DNA of 64,000 nucleotides from Bidens hawaiensis. Its lineage: Eukaryota; Streptophyta; Magnoliopsida; Asterales; Asteraceae. The position numbers and the translations under genes are program-made. Positions 13,549-24,016 of this stretch are shown here, one piece after another. Position 1 is the first letter of the stretch; the number at the start of each line of letters is the position of its first letter. The notes beneath the pieces are model-generated. The model did not search any database. It saw only the letters and a list, made by a program, of their open reading frames with translations, and was not told the origin of the DNA. The DNA lies in the NCBI GenBank assembly GCA_021521415.1, contig JAIQDT010004231.1, forward strand, positions 134,001 through 198,000, written 5' to 3'.

Positions 13549-14318
13549 TAAAATGGTAAATAAACGGAGAGACTACAGGTACGACTGTTATACAAAGGCA
13601 AATGTTTTTTCATTGTTTAAAGCTATAAAGTTCAGTCGAAAGGACTGAAGCTAGATAATTCGATCTAGATATTTATACAAAGTTATTCGCATACTATATG
13701 TATGTGGTAACTTACAAGCATATTTTAGTGGAAATATTGATCATAACAAATGTGAATATGCTCATATCTATAAAATTCTTTAATCGAGTCAATTCCCCGA
13801 ACCCTAAGTTTACATGGGATAATATATCCCTAAAACTTTAGTATACGCTTGCATTATGGCTAGTTATAAGTGTGTTTGAATCCTTATATATGTGAGCAGA
13901 GGGTATACATACCCCACCGCATCTGATACAAGTTCCTGTCTGATTTTGACATTGACCATGTCTATGGGAATGTGTGGGCCTGACTAATGTGATGTAATTG
14001 GTACCCCGATCTAGAGGGACGATGATTGTTTTTATAAACTGTTTTACAGGTATCAGTAATAGGTGATTGGAGATGATGGATAGCTATTAGATGATTCAAT
14101 GGCTTAAATGAAAATTTTTATAATATAAATGATACAAATTACAATTTTACAAGTTAAACTATTTTGTAACTACATCGGGTGTTTAATTCCCAAGATTTAT
14201 GAATATAATAACATTTTAATCAAAGACTTCCGTTTTACAGCCTTAAACTTTGATATATTTACAAAATAGATAACAATGTTGGTCACACACCTATGCCTAT
14301 GGAGCCGAGTGGATAGGT

Positions 14319-14330
14319 TGGTATCAGAGT
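14319..14330 (+). other. Primer-binding site, initiator tRNA-Met type
   Basis: TGGTATCAGAGT differs by one base from the plant LTR-retrotransposon PBS TGGTATCAGAGC, which is present intact in G2 (51412). Downstream bases to about 14360 also resemble the G2 leader. It marks the start of the internal part of an old gypsy element that is otherwise missing. Confidence 0.6.
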
Positions 14331-14636
14331 CATTGATTTTAGCGAATTAGGTATTTAACAAAAGTACCTAACCTTTAAGCATTCCAAGTTTAAGATTTGT
14401 AGGGAGATGAAAAGATAGTACAAATTCTTCTATTTAATCTTGTCCAGATCTTTGACAAAAACAATTGTCCTCATTGACTCAGCGGCTTCCAAGTAATCAG
14501 TCGTGTAAGTCAACACAAGGTATTTGTTATGATCTTAGCCTCAAGCCAGTATCTGGGAATTCAAGAACCCTAGTGGGCCTTGTGCAAGTACAAAAATGGG
14601 CCCATATTTATGAACTTATATATATATATATATATA

Positions 14637-16596
14637 GGGGATGGTTCAAGAAAGAAATGAGATTATTGCGAGAAGTGCGAGAAGTTAATTGTAGCCCTTG
14701 ATTATGTTTGATCAAATGCCTACATTTAAGATGGCAATCATGTAATATTGAGATGCCTAATTTAATACTTTAGAAGGCAAAAGGGTATGTTGGTATTTTT
14801 ATTTTTATAACAGACTCTAAAATGCAATCATATCCCTAAAATCTCTCCTAATCATAATTTAATTTATAACATTCTAAAATCACACATTTGCAGGAATCCT
14901 CATAAACCTACCAACAATTATAAAAAAACTACATTACTAAGCTGAAGATCATATTCACGTAGTGCATGTAAAAGCAATTTTTTGTTTTGGTTATTTTTTT
15001 TGTTTTAATGTTTTTAAATAAATACTTGAGTTCATATATGATCTCACGCACTTAAGACTTATATTACATTTTCGATTTGTTAATTAATTAATTTGATTTA
15101 AGATTAAGACTTTTATGTTTGATTCAAATTTATGTTAAGAAAAATATTTTATTATAGAGTAGAAATTATATAGTGTTACATAAATTATTGTCAACAAAAT
15201 ACTGGAGTTTTACGTTATATATCGATCTACATAATGGAGGAATAAAATAATATGTTTATTTACATTATGATGAAACAAAATGCTATATACATGTGTATGA
15301 TGATTAGTGTAGGTATTTACATTATGATGCAACAAAATACTATGTGTAGGTGATAATGGTATGTGTAGGTGTAATATATATGTCTAGGGATCAACTACAA
15401 TGTATATATTATTAGATGTCTAGGTGTTGTATATATATATGTGTGTGTGTGTAGGATCGCGGTTTCCACACGCTAATCCTTACAGGTTTATGATGATTAG
15501 TGTAGGCATTGTATATATTATGACATGTTTGTTTATATTATTATCATGTGTCTAGGTGTTTCAAAAATGACAAACTCATCATATAAAGGTACATGTTTAT
15601 GTTATGATTTTGAATTGATTTTTGGCTTTGAAATTAATGGTTGTGACTGTATGTAAATAGTTTGATTAATTATGTGTTTGAAAGAATGGTTATGTGTAGG
15701 AAGGATGGTTGTGGTGGTTGTCTAGTACTAATAAAACAAGTGTAGGAAGGATAGTTAGCTATAGTTTAATGTTCGCGAGTGTTGTATTACGGTGTTAATC
15801 AGTGTAATGGTTGGGGAGTATAACCAATCAATAAGCACATGTAGGAAAGTATGCGAGAGTGTAGGGGGAGGGGAGGGGGGGGGGGGGGGGGGGCTCACAA
15901 ATATATAACATAAGAATACATAAGAATATTAGAGGGTGTGTGAGAGAATATACTTTTTTTATTGGCAATGCATGTTCAGGAATTTAGCTAACGTATATCA
16001 AGGAAGATAATAATAGAAGATTAATAAATAGTCCGTAGGTAAATTCTTGTCTGGTTTTTTCTTTGGGTGGGAATGATCTTATAATAATAATAAATAAGAA
16101 ACTTATCATATAGGAAATTATTTGGTATTAACTCAGATGTGAATGATAAATGGTATTTAAAAATAAATGGATTACCTCGGTAGACTTTTGAAGTTAAAAT
16201 AAAAAAGAAAAGAAAATAGTTGAATTTAAATTATTCTTTGAATTTTAGATAAACAAAAAATAAATAAAGTGAGAAATCTACATAAATTGAATAAAACATA
16301 TAATTTGAATTAAAATCAGTATGATAAAATTTGTTAGGAATTATCAACTTTCACACAATTTTACGTATATTTTAAAAAAGTATGTCGCAATCTAAATTAC
16401 TTTTGAATTCAAAATTTTAATATTTAAACACTGAAAAAGATAATTACTTGTAAACAACAAGCCTAAATTAACGATTTTCTTCAATTACTCTTATACACTT
16501 ACAATAAAATTAATTACAATATAAAAGAAACTATTTTGATTGGTTGGGATGATTTCTCACACTTCTCGCATTAAGATGACTTCTTTCTTGAACTTA
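14637..16596. mobile_element. TIR element, non-autonomous, AT-rich interior
   Basis: The left end (14643 onward: 'ggttcaagaaagaaatgag', then 'tgcgagaagtgcgagaag') reappears inverted at the right end (16538-16595: 'cacttctcgcattaagatga', 'cttctttcttgaactt'), giving imperfect terminal inverted repeats of about 50-60 bp. Both outer edges are embedded in (TA)n runs, compatible with insertion at TA. The interior has no open frame of note and contains a long G run at 15875. The superfamily is not assigned. Confidence 0.55.
15875..15893 (+). repeat. Homopolymer of 19 G
   Basis: A 19-G run is preceded by shorter G runs (15864-15874), forming a G-rich block of potential quadruplex character in an AT-rich element. 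Its length may be unreliable because homopolymers are prone to sequencing error. Confidence 0.8.
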
Positions 16597-16703
16597 AATA
16601 TATATATATTGTAATTAATTTTATTGTAAGTGTATAAGAGTAATTGAAGAAAATCGTTAATTTAGGCATGTTGTTTACAAGTAATTATCTTTTTCAGTGT
16701 TTA
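16425..16703. repeat. Near-perfect 99-bp inverted repeat with 81-bp loop
   Basis: Arm 16425-16523 and arm 16605-16703 are reverse complements over 99 bp, with one mismatch by my reading (gct versus gca in the 'aggc.tg' region). The 81-bp loop holds the right terminal inverted repeat of the element ending near 16596. If transcribed it would form a long hairpin. It probably arose by inverted duplication at the element end. Confidence 0.9.
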
Positions 16704-18110
16704 TATATATATATATACTAGTAGGATACCCGCGTGATGCGGCGGGGACGGAACATAAATTCATAGCATCCCTTAAGCTCGTTTAAATCATTAAACAACT
16801 TAATTTGTTCAATTTGCAAGGCTTAGTTCTTGTGTTGAAAAGAGAGAGGGAATGTGAATATAATGTTCTTTTAAAAAAAACGATCATGCCCCGTTTATGT
16901 TCTTTCAGTTCGTTTACAAACCTATTTGGCATTCTTTTGCTTGAACTCTAAAAGTATGAACAATTTTTTTAAGAAAATTAATACACTTGTTTATGTATGT
17001 TCATATATGCTCATTTATCTTTGTTCAATTGTATTAATTTATGTTCATCTACGTTAGTAAACTATTTGTTTAGATTTTAAATAAACGAACACGAATAAAC
17101 AAAGCATGCATTTGTTTGCGTTCGTTGGATTCGTTTATAGGACTAAACATGTACGGTGTACCATGGTACATGGCATCGACCGAAGAAACATATAGATCAA
17201 CTCGCATGTCATCATGAAAGGTAATATAAACAAAACATGAACCAAAATCACAAATACTTACTGTAAATAACACTAAAATGCAGATTGCATGATTGGCACT
17301 TGAGTCAGTTTGTATCATCGAGACATAGACAGGGTAGCAAGAAGGCATGATTGGCACATGATTGGCACTTGAGTCAGTTTAACCAACAAAAATCATCAAC
17401 ATATGATCGGCTAGCATTTAAATTCATCTGTGATGAGTGGTGTGATACCAAGAAGGCATTCCTCAATTTTTTTCCTGCAGTTACCACATAATACTAATCC
17501 TATTATATCTATCAATTATAATAACAAAACTTATACACAACAGCTATGAATTGCCCTTCACACGATTCCTTCCTTTATAATTCTACGTACAACAAAATTT
17601 TCCCAATTAAAACCCCCCAAAACTCAAAATTCACATAACGGAATAAGAAATCTATCAAATTGGAATCAAAGCTTCTTACCAGTGACTCGATTACGCTCTG
17701 AAAATACTTATTGAAAGAGAAGAGAAAAGAACGCCCTGTAGTGACGAAGGTTATTAGCAGGAGGCAGGAGCTGTGAAGTGGATGGTTATTAGAATGACAC
17801 ACAGAGGAGAATAAATAGGGAGGAGCTCACACGTATCTGTCAATAACCGCAAGCAGCCAAGCACCGTATTGCCTTGGATACATGTCAAAAATTAAATTGT
17901 TTTTCTTATGAATAGTTTTGTCTTAGCCAACACTTCATCAAATTACAATCAAATTCAATTAGAACCTCATCAACTACCTATGTTTGTCCAAAAGCTTACT
18001 TGATAAGTTAGAAACTACAACTCTGCATATGTTTGCACATTTTATGCCTAGAACAAATTGTAACATAACTAAAAAAACTATAAATAATGCATAAACAACA
18101 CTAAATCGTT
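16704..18110. other. Gene-free stretch with transposon-like motif
   Basis: After a (TA)n run, the sequence 'ggatacccgcgtgatgcggc' (16723) recalls termini of common plant repeats, but I found no partner. A 21-bp block 'gattggcacttgagtcagtt' occurs twice (near 17292 and 17363). Short open stretches have no recognisable domain. Confidence 0.4.
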
Positions 18111-18114
18111 TACT

Positions 18115-18413
18115 CTGACAAAATTAGGCGGAGCCACAAACATTCGTGCCATCGTGGACCTTAACTTAGCATACACCCAACTTCACTCCACAGTGTAATA
18201 ACCCTTGCACACTACAAAACCCAAAAGAACAAAAACAAATAAAAAACATAAATAATCAAATTCGAATGAAACAAATTATTAATGTAAATCAGATATCAAC
18301 ATATAGCAATTAACAACCTGTCCAGATCGGCAATCCCTAACTCGCACCATCTTGTCCCAACTACTGTTATACAACCTAGCTGACCCGATGGGTAGCGTGA
18401 TACCACCATTGAC
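18115..18413 (-). pseudogene. ZFWD-type (CCCH zinc finger/WD40) gene, two exon remnants
   Basis: On the minus strand, 18413-18318 reads VNGGITLPIGSARLY then 'SSWDKMVRVRDCRSGQ', followed directly by a GT donor. This is a WD40 blade of the plant CCCH/WD40 (ZFWD) family, where '[V/I]SGI.LP.GS..LYSGS.D.TVRVWDC.[TS]GQ' is usual. The WD Trp is changed (VRVR for VRVW). A second block at about 18195-18115 reads 'GCMLS*GPRW' and, after a frame change, 'MFVAPPNFVRV', matching the next ZFWD exon ('GC..SEGPW.FVG.PN.VK'). One stop and one frameshift are visible. No other exons were found, so this is a gene fragment, possibly carried by a transposon. Confidence 0.6.
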
Positions 18414-18736
18414 CTCCAAATTAATTAGTTAAAAATAGATTTAAGGTCTAAACAGAATGAAAAAACAACCATAATTGAATTAAAAAAGGGAATATAACAA
18501 TTACCTAGACGTTTATTACCTTAGATAATAACCCGAATCAAGATAGCAACCAACGGAACATGACCCACCCGTAGCTGGCAATGATAACATATAACCGACA
18601 AGGCAGTGGCAGTCATACTCAAGAAAACACGATGAATAAGGTAAGCGTACCAAAAAAGACAAAGACAAAGGCAACATAACGGCTTACCTACGGGTCTCCT
18701 CTGCGTCAACTCGACCACCACCCGGCTACAACTTTA

Positions 18737-19152
18737 TGTAGGTTCCCAGCCGGATCTACATAGGAGTATCTCGTAACACGAGGGTACGGAATCCTCACGT
18801 ATACGATACGAGTGTTGAGACGATAAACACGTTGAATCTAAACAAACACACGAGTATATATGATAATACTTGTTATATTGCAAGGCGTAATAACCAAACA
18901 AACAAGCACATGACTCAGAGAATCACACAAAACAGCCGTTCAAAGTTAATAATAAGGAAGCCGAAGTTAGGAATATATATATCATGACAACTTCGCCTAA
19001 CATGCTAGGCGAAGTTGTCTTAACTTCGCTTCTTTCCCAAGTTCGCTTAAACCCAAACCAAACTTAACACGTTCAAAACAAAACGAACAATTTAAACGAT
19101 TACAGACACAAATAAACACGAGATACAAAACTACTGACATCATGCATCAACA
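18737..19152 (-). repeat. C1 3' LTR
   Basis: This 416-bp LTR (plus-strand reading TGTAGGTTCC...CATCAACA) matches 40544-40960 throughout, with scattered substitutions and small indels. It contains the 34-bp palindrome at 18986-19019. As the 3' LTR of a minus-strand element it lies at the left end. Confidence 0.95.
18986..19019. repeat. Perfect palindrome in C1 3' LTR
   Basis: GACAACTTCGCCTA, a 6-base loop ACATGC, then TAGGCGAAGTTGTC: a perfect 14-bp stem. It is conserved exactly in the other LTR (40794-40827) although the LTRs otherwise differ by about 5 %. The half-site CAACTTCGC also recurs in the C1 leader (40180-40345). Confidence 0.95.
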
Positions 19153-19163
19153 TACTCCCCCTT
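19153..19163 (-). other. C1 polypurine tract
   Basis: On the minus strand the bases just before the 3' LTR read AAGGGGGAGTA, a typical purine-rich primer for plus-strand DNA synthesis. It directly abuts the LTR terminus TGTTGATG. Confidence 0.85.
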
Positions 19164-19231
19164 GGCAGTAGCCTCATATCTCTATCTTCTTTCTCGTGTC
19201 TTGTAATCCAAAAATCACGTACCCACCTTCT

Positions 19232-20626
19232 TTAAGCATGAATACCCTGTCTCACACAGACAGAAACCACCCTCTGGTACTTCTTTGCTTCATCCTTCCA
19301 CGCAGGAATATAGAAAATCTTCTTATCATTAAGTACCTGCAAATCAGCTTGAGACAAATTAACCAAGTGCATTGGATCATACACTCTTAAGATCTCCTGT
19401 TAATCCTCATCTTCCATCACGGCTTCAGTAGTGTGGCAGTCAACATACCACCACTTGAGATCCTTCAACACATCCTTGGGCATCACCTTCATCGGAACCT
19501 CCTTCAAATATCGAATCGGCTTGTATTTCATTACCATCTAGGGTTTACTGTCAGCCCTCATGCCTCGTTCTTTGTCTTCAACCAACTTCCCTTTCTGAGG
19601 CTTCAACAACTATAACTTTTTCTCTTTCACACTTTCCTTCCACACGATCTTTCCAACCCATCTCGCAAAGTTGTCATCACTTCGATTAATCAATCTCAGA
19701 TGTGCCAAATCTTTCACCTCACACTCAGGCAAGGTGTTGAGCGATCTCAAAGCCTTCTTAAAATACTGAACCCCATCATATCGCTTTATCACAAACAATT
19801 TTAGCTGCTCATCATACAACCAACAGATAATACCTTTCTTTGATTCAGCATAGCCCTTGATACTGTAACTTTTTTTGAACATTGTTGGAACTGCAGGTTT
19901 CTTAGTCTTGAAGAACCATTGCGCACAGCCTTCCTTCCATTTTGGCTGTTCTTCCCACTCAGGATCACCCGACACATTTTCATCTTGACTCAGCTTTACT
20001 TCATCAACAATTGGAATATCATGCTCTACACCATCATCAACTATCTCTCCTTCTTCCAACTCACTATCAATCTCTATCTGTTCCCCAATCTTTTCAATCT
20101 CACTAGTCGTCAATACATTATCAACTAAGTTATCATCATCATTTCCCATCACTTTCTCATCGTCTACAACCACCACATTCTCACCACCTGTACTGCCTGA
20201 CGGACCAGCATACTCCCCCTGAGATGTGGAAGTCCCAAGATTTTGTTCAGTTCTTGGCAACTCACCACCTGCATCTTTTGATGCATTGGGATCATCGTCT
20301 CTGTCTTGCCTCTTCTTTGTCCTCAGCTCATCACCCTAGCAACTATACTCCCCCTGAGATGCTAAGAACTCTTTCAGCTTGTCAAACAACTTATCATGTT
20401 CAACCAGAAGTGCAGTCTGAAGTTGATTCTCTGCCACCAAACGATTAATAGCTTGAGTTTGAATAACATTTACCCTCGATTGTTCTGCAACTACCCTTTC
20501 AAGAGCCGCAATACTCTCAGAATCAGACAGAGTATCATCAAAGTCAAACCGCATATGAGATATGTCTTGAGCATAAGGCGGTGGAATCCCCAAACAAGTA
20601 ATCAAGTGTTTATGAAAACAAACCAT
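19232..20626 (-). pseudogene. C1 accessory 3' ORF, one frame with internal stops
   Basis: A single minus-strand frame of about 465 codons lies between pol and the 3' LTR. It has internal stops at 20336-20338, 19610-19612, 19538-19540 and 19400-19402, a terminal TAA at 19232-19234, and no frameshift that I can see. Layout: an N-terminal helical/coiled-coil region (ALERVVAEQSRVNVIQTQAI, QTALLVEHDKLFDKLKEFL); a basic patch (RTKKRQDRDDD); an acidic stretch (EIDSELEEGEIVDD); then a C-terminal domain with 'KKGIICWLYDEQLKLFVIKR', 'LKEVPMKVMPKDVLKDLKWW' and 'VYDPMHLVNLSQADLQVL'. These C-terminal blocks align with the C2 accessory ORF. No signal peptide or membrane segment is visible, so it does not look like an envelope protein. 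The N-terminal helical domain seen in C2 is missing or lies upstream of a splice. The 20627 edge is uncertain. Confidence 0.8.
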
Positions 20627-21812
20627 AAGACAAAATACATAACAAAAGTTAAATAAAAGGACGGGATCAAATTTCAGTCTTGATCGAACCCTGCATGTTT
20701 TTAGAAAAGATCCGACCAGGAATCATACTAACTAAGAGGCTGTCAAACAGATCAATGTTCAGCGGTATTATGACATAGAGAAACAGGTTGTAGTCAGGTA
20801 TAAAAACTTAGTATGGTTTTCATTGCTTCTGTGATACAGATTAGTTTCAATTAAGCTCAAAAGTTAGATGAACATCACATGAGAGATTGTGACGCCTCCT
20901 ATCTATTCTCAAGGCGTATTTGGCTTTCCCCTAGTCACCCCGAATTGACTTCGACCCATAGTGTCTGATCAATTAATATTCACATGTAAAACTCTCCGAT
21001 TCATCTTCCCGAACTCGCTTCGACTTTGAAATATGCTCTCTTGATATATGTAAACATATAGTCTTCATCAGGCTTTAACGATAATAATAAGTTTGTTTTT
21101 TTTTGTTTTTTTTGTACAATACAAATACAACTGCAAGTCCCGAATCTGGATCACTGCAGAGACATAACACTAACTTCGCGGAAATCAGAACACTCACGGG
21201 CTCGTGTACGACTGGGTAATCACTTTTCTTCCTATCATTCGGAGAGATGTATGTGGAGACATGCACAGCTCAAAATGACTCTCCACAGTAAATCGAGAAG
21301 ATTTAGTTTGTATCACTTCTACTTTTACGCACCATAGAAAGCTACCATAACATACAATGACTGTCCTAGAGTCTTTTAGGCCTAATAACTTCACCGGTTA
21401 GGCACACACAATCAGTTTATCTATCACTTTCCAAGGTTGGATCAATTTTCATTTCTAACACCAATAAAGAAACTTCTTGCGAAGTTATAGACTGAAAAAT
21501 TATATCATTTCCCAATAAAAAAAATTTTAAAATCAAACACCCGATCAAGACAAAGTCTTTAGGTAAACGGTTATCCTGAAGATCCAATGGATCAGCCGGA
21601 CCGACCACATACAAATATGTGTCCCTCTGACTAAGTAAGCGAAAGAATTAAAACCCATCATAAACCGCCCCAGTCGCTTTCAGTCATCTGGCTAATGGCT
21701 ATCCTTATAATCTACAAGTAGATGCAAGGACCAAACATATTCGTGGAATATGTCCTTCAAACTTGAGCAACCGACATAATTTTAAGCGATAGTGATGTTT
21801 TTTTTATGATGG
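20627..21812 (-). other. C1 spacer between pol and 3' ORF
   Basis: About 1.2 kb of AT-rich non-coding sequence. The block 'agtcaccccgaattgacttc' near 20934 resembles blocks in the C2 spacer (about 4935, other strand) and at about 917. By analogy with C2 it may hold a promoter and intron for the 3' ORF, but I could not place splice sites. Confidence 0.4.
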
Positions 21813-22406
21813 TTACTCTGGATTGATCATCCCATTTACCTCAACAAGGTTTTGAAAACGAGATCGATCAAACGCTTTTGTAAAAAGATCGGCAAAATTA
21901 TCCAGTGAATCAACCTTTTCAAGCATAATTAATTTCTTCTCAACACAATCCCATATGAAATGATGACGAATGTCAATGTGTTTAGTTTTACTATGTTTAA
22001 CGGGATTGTTAGTTACTGAGATAGCATCAGTGTTATCAGTGCAAATAGGAGTTTGAGTGAAATTCAGACCATAATCGCGCACTTGCTGTTGTATCCATAA
22101 AACCTGGGAGCAGCAATTGGATGCTGCCATGTATTATGCTTCGCAGGTGGAAATGGCTACAGAGGTCTGCTTCTTGCACTGCCACGACACCAATCTTCCT
22201 CCGAGAAACTAACATCCACCGGTTGTTGACTTCCTGTTCTGAATGCAACCTCCATAGTCAGAATCGATGTATGCTACCAAATCCAGTTCTCCCCCTTTTG
22301 AGTACCATAGTCCCAACTTAGGCTTTCCTTTAAGATATCGCAAGATTCTTTTCACTCCCTTCATGTGTGATTCCTTCGGGTTTGCTGAAAACGAACACAA
22401 AGACAA
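21813..22406 (-). pseudogene. C1 RNase H domain of pol
   Basis: The frame encodes 'AYIDSDYGGC' with the first catalytic Asp, 'RKSTTGGC', the 'CEA*YMAASNCC' active-site Glu region, 'PICTDNTDAISVTNNPVKHS' with a later Asp, and 'DNFADLFTKAFD' at the C-terminus. It would degrade the RNA strand of the hybrid during reverse transcription. Two in-frame stops break it: TAG after TTGGC (about 22207-22209) and TAA within CEA-YMAA (about 22131-22133). It is joined to the RT frame by a frameshift near 22390. Confidence 0.85.
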
Positions 22407-24016
22407 ACCGCAAACATAATGTCAGGTCTAGATGCGGTTAGATACATTAAAGAAACTATGATTGCCCGATATTGAGTGGGATCCACATCTTCATCACTGT
22501 CGGAATCAACACCCAGTTTGTGGTTGACGCAGATTGGAGTATCAAATGGGGTACTATCATCCATTTTAAAGCGTTTAAGCACATCATGGACATACTTCGT
22601 TTGATGAATAAACATGCCATCTTTCTTCTGATCTACCTGCAATCCCAAAAAGAAAGTTAATTCTCCCATGGCGCTCATCTCAAACCATTTCTTCATGATA
22701 GCTTCAAACTCCTGACACATAGTAACTCTTGAGACATCAAAGATGATATCGTCCACATAAACCTGAACGAGTAGAAAATCACCCCTTTTCTGTTTGACAA
22801 ATAAGGTACTGTCGATCTTCCCTCTCTCAAACCCATTCTCTAGCAAGTAATCTGACAAAGTTGCATACCAGGCCCGAGGTGCCTGATGTAGCCCATATAA
22901 TGCTTTGCTCAGCTTGTACACATGATCAGGAAAATTTGGGTCAGGGAAACCCGGAGGTTGTTCGACGTATACCACCTCATCGACTTTTCCATTCAGAAAC
23001 GCACGCTTCACATCCAACTGGAACACTTTCATCTTTTTGCGTGAAGCAAAGGCCAGAAACAGTCGAATTGCTTCCAATCTTGCCACAGGAGCAAACACTT
23101 CATTGTAATCAATTCTTTCCTGTTGATTAAACCCTTTGACTACCAATCTTGCCTTGTTGCGAATGATTACCCCCTTCTCATCTCTCATACACTTGAATAC
23201 CCACTTTGTACCGATAGCGTTCACATCTTGTGGTTTTTCAACTAACTTCCATACTTCCATCTTTTCAAACTGTGCCAGTTCTTCCTGCATGGCTTCAACC
23301 CACGAGCTATCCTTCAGTGCAATTTGATAGTTCTTTGGTTCTATCTGACTGATGAAGCAGGCGTACAAGCATTCATTTATAATACCAGTGTCCTTAATGT
23401 TTGCATACACACATGTGTTTTCATCCAAACTTTTTCTAGTATGTACACCATCAGAAGGATTACCGATCACATTTTCTAACGGATGATTCTTGTGAGTTTT
23501 GGTGGTTTGAACCGGACCGACTTCCAAATCAATTTCTAGATTTGGAGAGAGTTCATCAGAGTGATGCTGAGTGTGAAATGGATTGTAGAATTCATCTTCA
23601 TTCGAGACAGCCGGAGTTTCAACCGCACTTGACGAGGTTGGTTGATTTTCATTATATTGCGGGCGTTGTACAATGGTCTCCTCTTCGTCATACAACATCT
23701 GTGTGGCCATTTTCTCATCTATGTCTGCAAAATCCAAGTAAGGCACATTAAAAGATTTGAATAGCTTATCATAGTCGAAAGCCTCTACTGGTCCCATACT
23801 AGGCCTTGGTGATTTGTACCTAGTAATATCAGTGTTACAGACCACCTCAACCTTACTGTTTGATAGATTAAAGACTCTCCTGTTGGGTGTCCCAACAACA
23901 TAGCCAACCAAGATACCTTCGTCAGCTTTCTCACCAAATTTAGAGTTAGTCTTTAATATCGAACATGGGGACCCGAAAGGTTCAAGACCTCTCAAATTTG
24001 GCTTTCTACCATGCAT
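22361..24016 (-). pseudogene. C1 integrase tail, linker and reverse transcriptase
   Basis: A 551-codon open frame starts in the integrase C-terminus (HGRKPNLRGLEPFGSPCSIL), passes an acidic linker, and covers a complete copia RT: 'WVFKCMRDEKGVIIRNKARL', 'VFQLDVKRAFLNG' with the first catalytic Asp, 'YKLSKALYGLHQAPRAWY', and 'VQVYVDDIIF' with the YVDD active site, then 'FFLGLQVDQKKDGMFIHQTK'. The RT itself has no stop. The frame is offset from protease/integrase by a frameshift near 24000-24045 and from RNase H by another near 22390, so no full polyprotein can be made. Confidence 0.9.

Larger units (their letters stand above)
10611..14318 (+). repeat. Probable remains of an old Ty3-gypsy LTR
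   Basis: The start TGTAACACCCGCC resembles the termini of the gypsy LTRs in this window (TGTAACACCCCG in G1, TGTGACACCCGG in G2). A primer-binding site TGGTATCAGAGT follows at 14319, and the bases after it ('tgattttagcgaattagg') resemble the sequence following the G2 PBS ('ggttatagcgaactagg'). I infer a plus-strand 5' LTR of about 2.9 kb once the hAT-like insertion at 10951-11755 is removed. No second LTR is present, and internal coding sequence beyond about 14460 is lost. Boundaries are approximate. Confidence 0.4.

Noticed and set aside
17070..17802. Two minus-strand open frames of 95 and 75 codons
   Set aside because: No domain, no splice context and typical chance length for AT-rich DNA.
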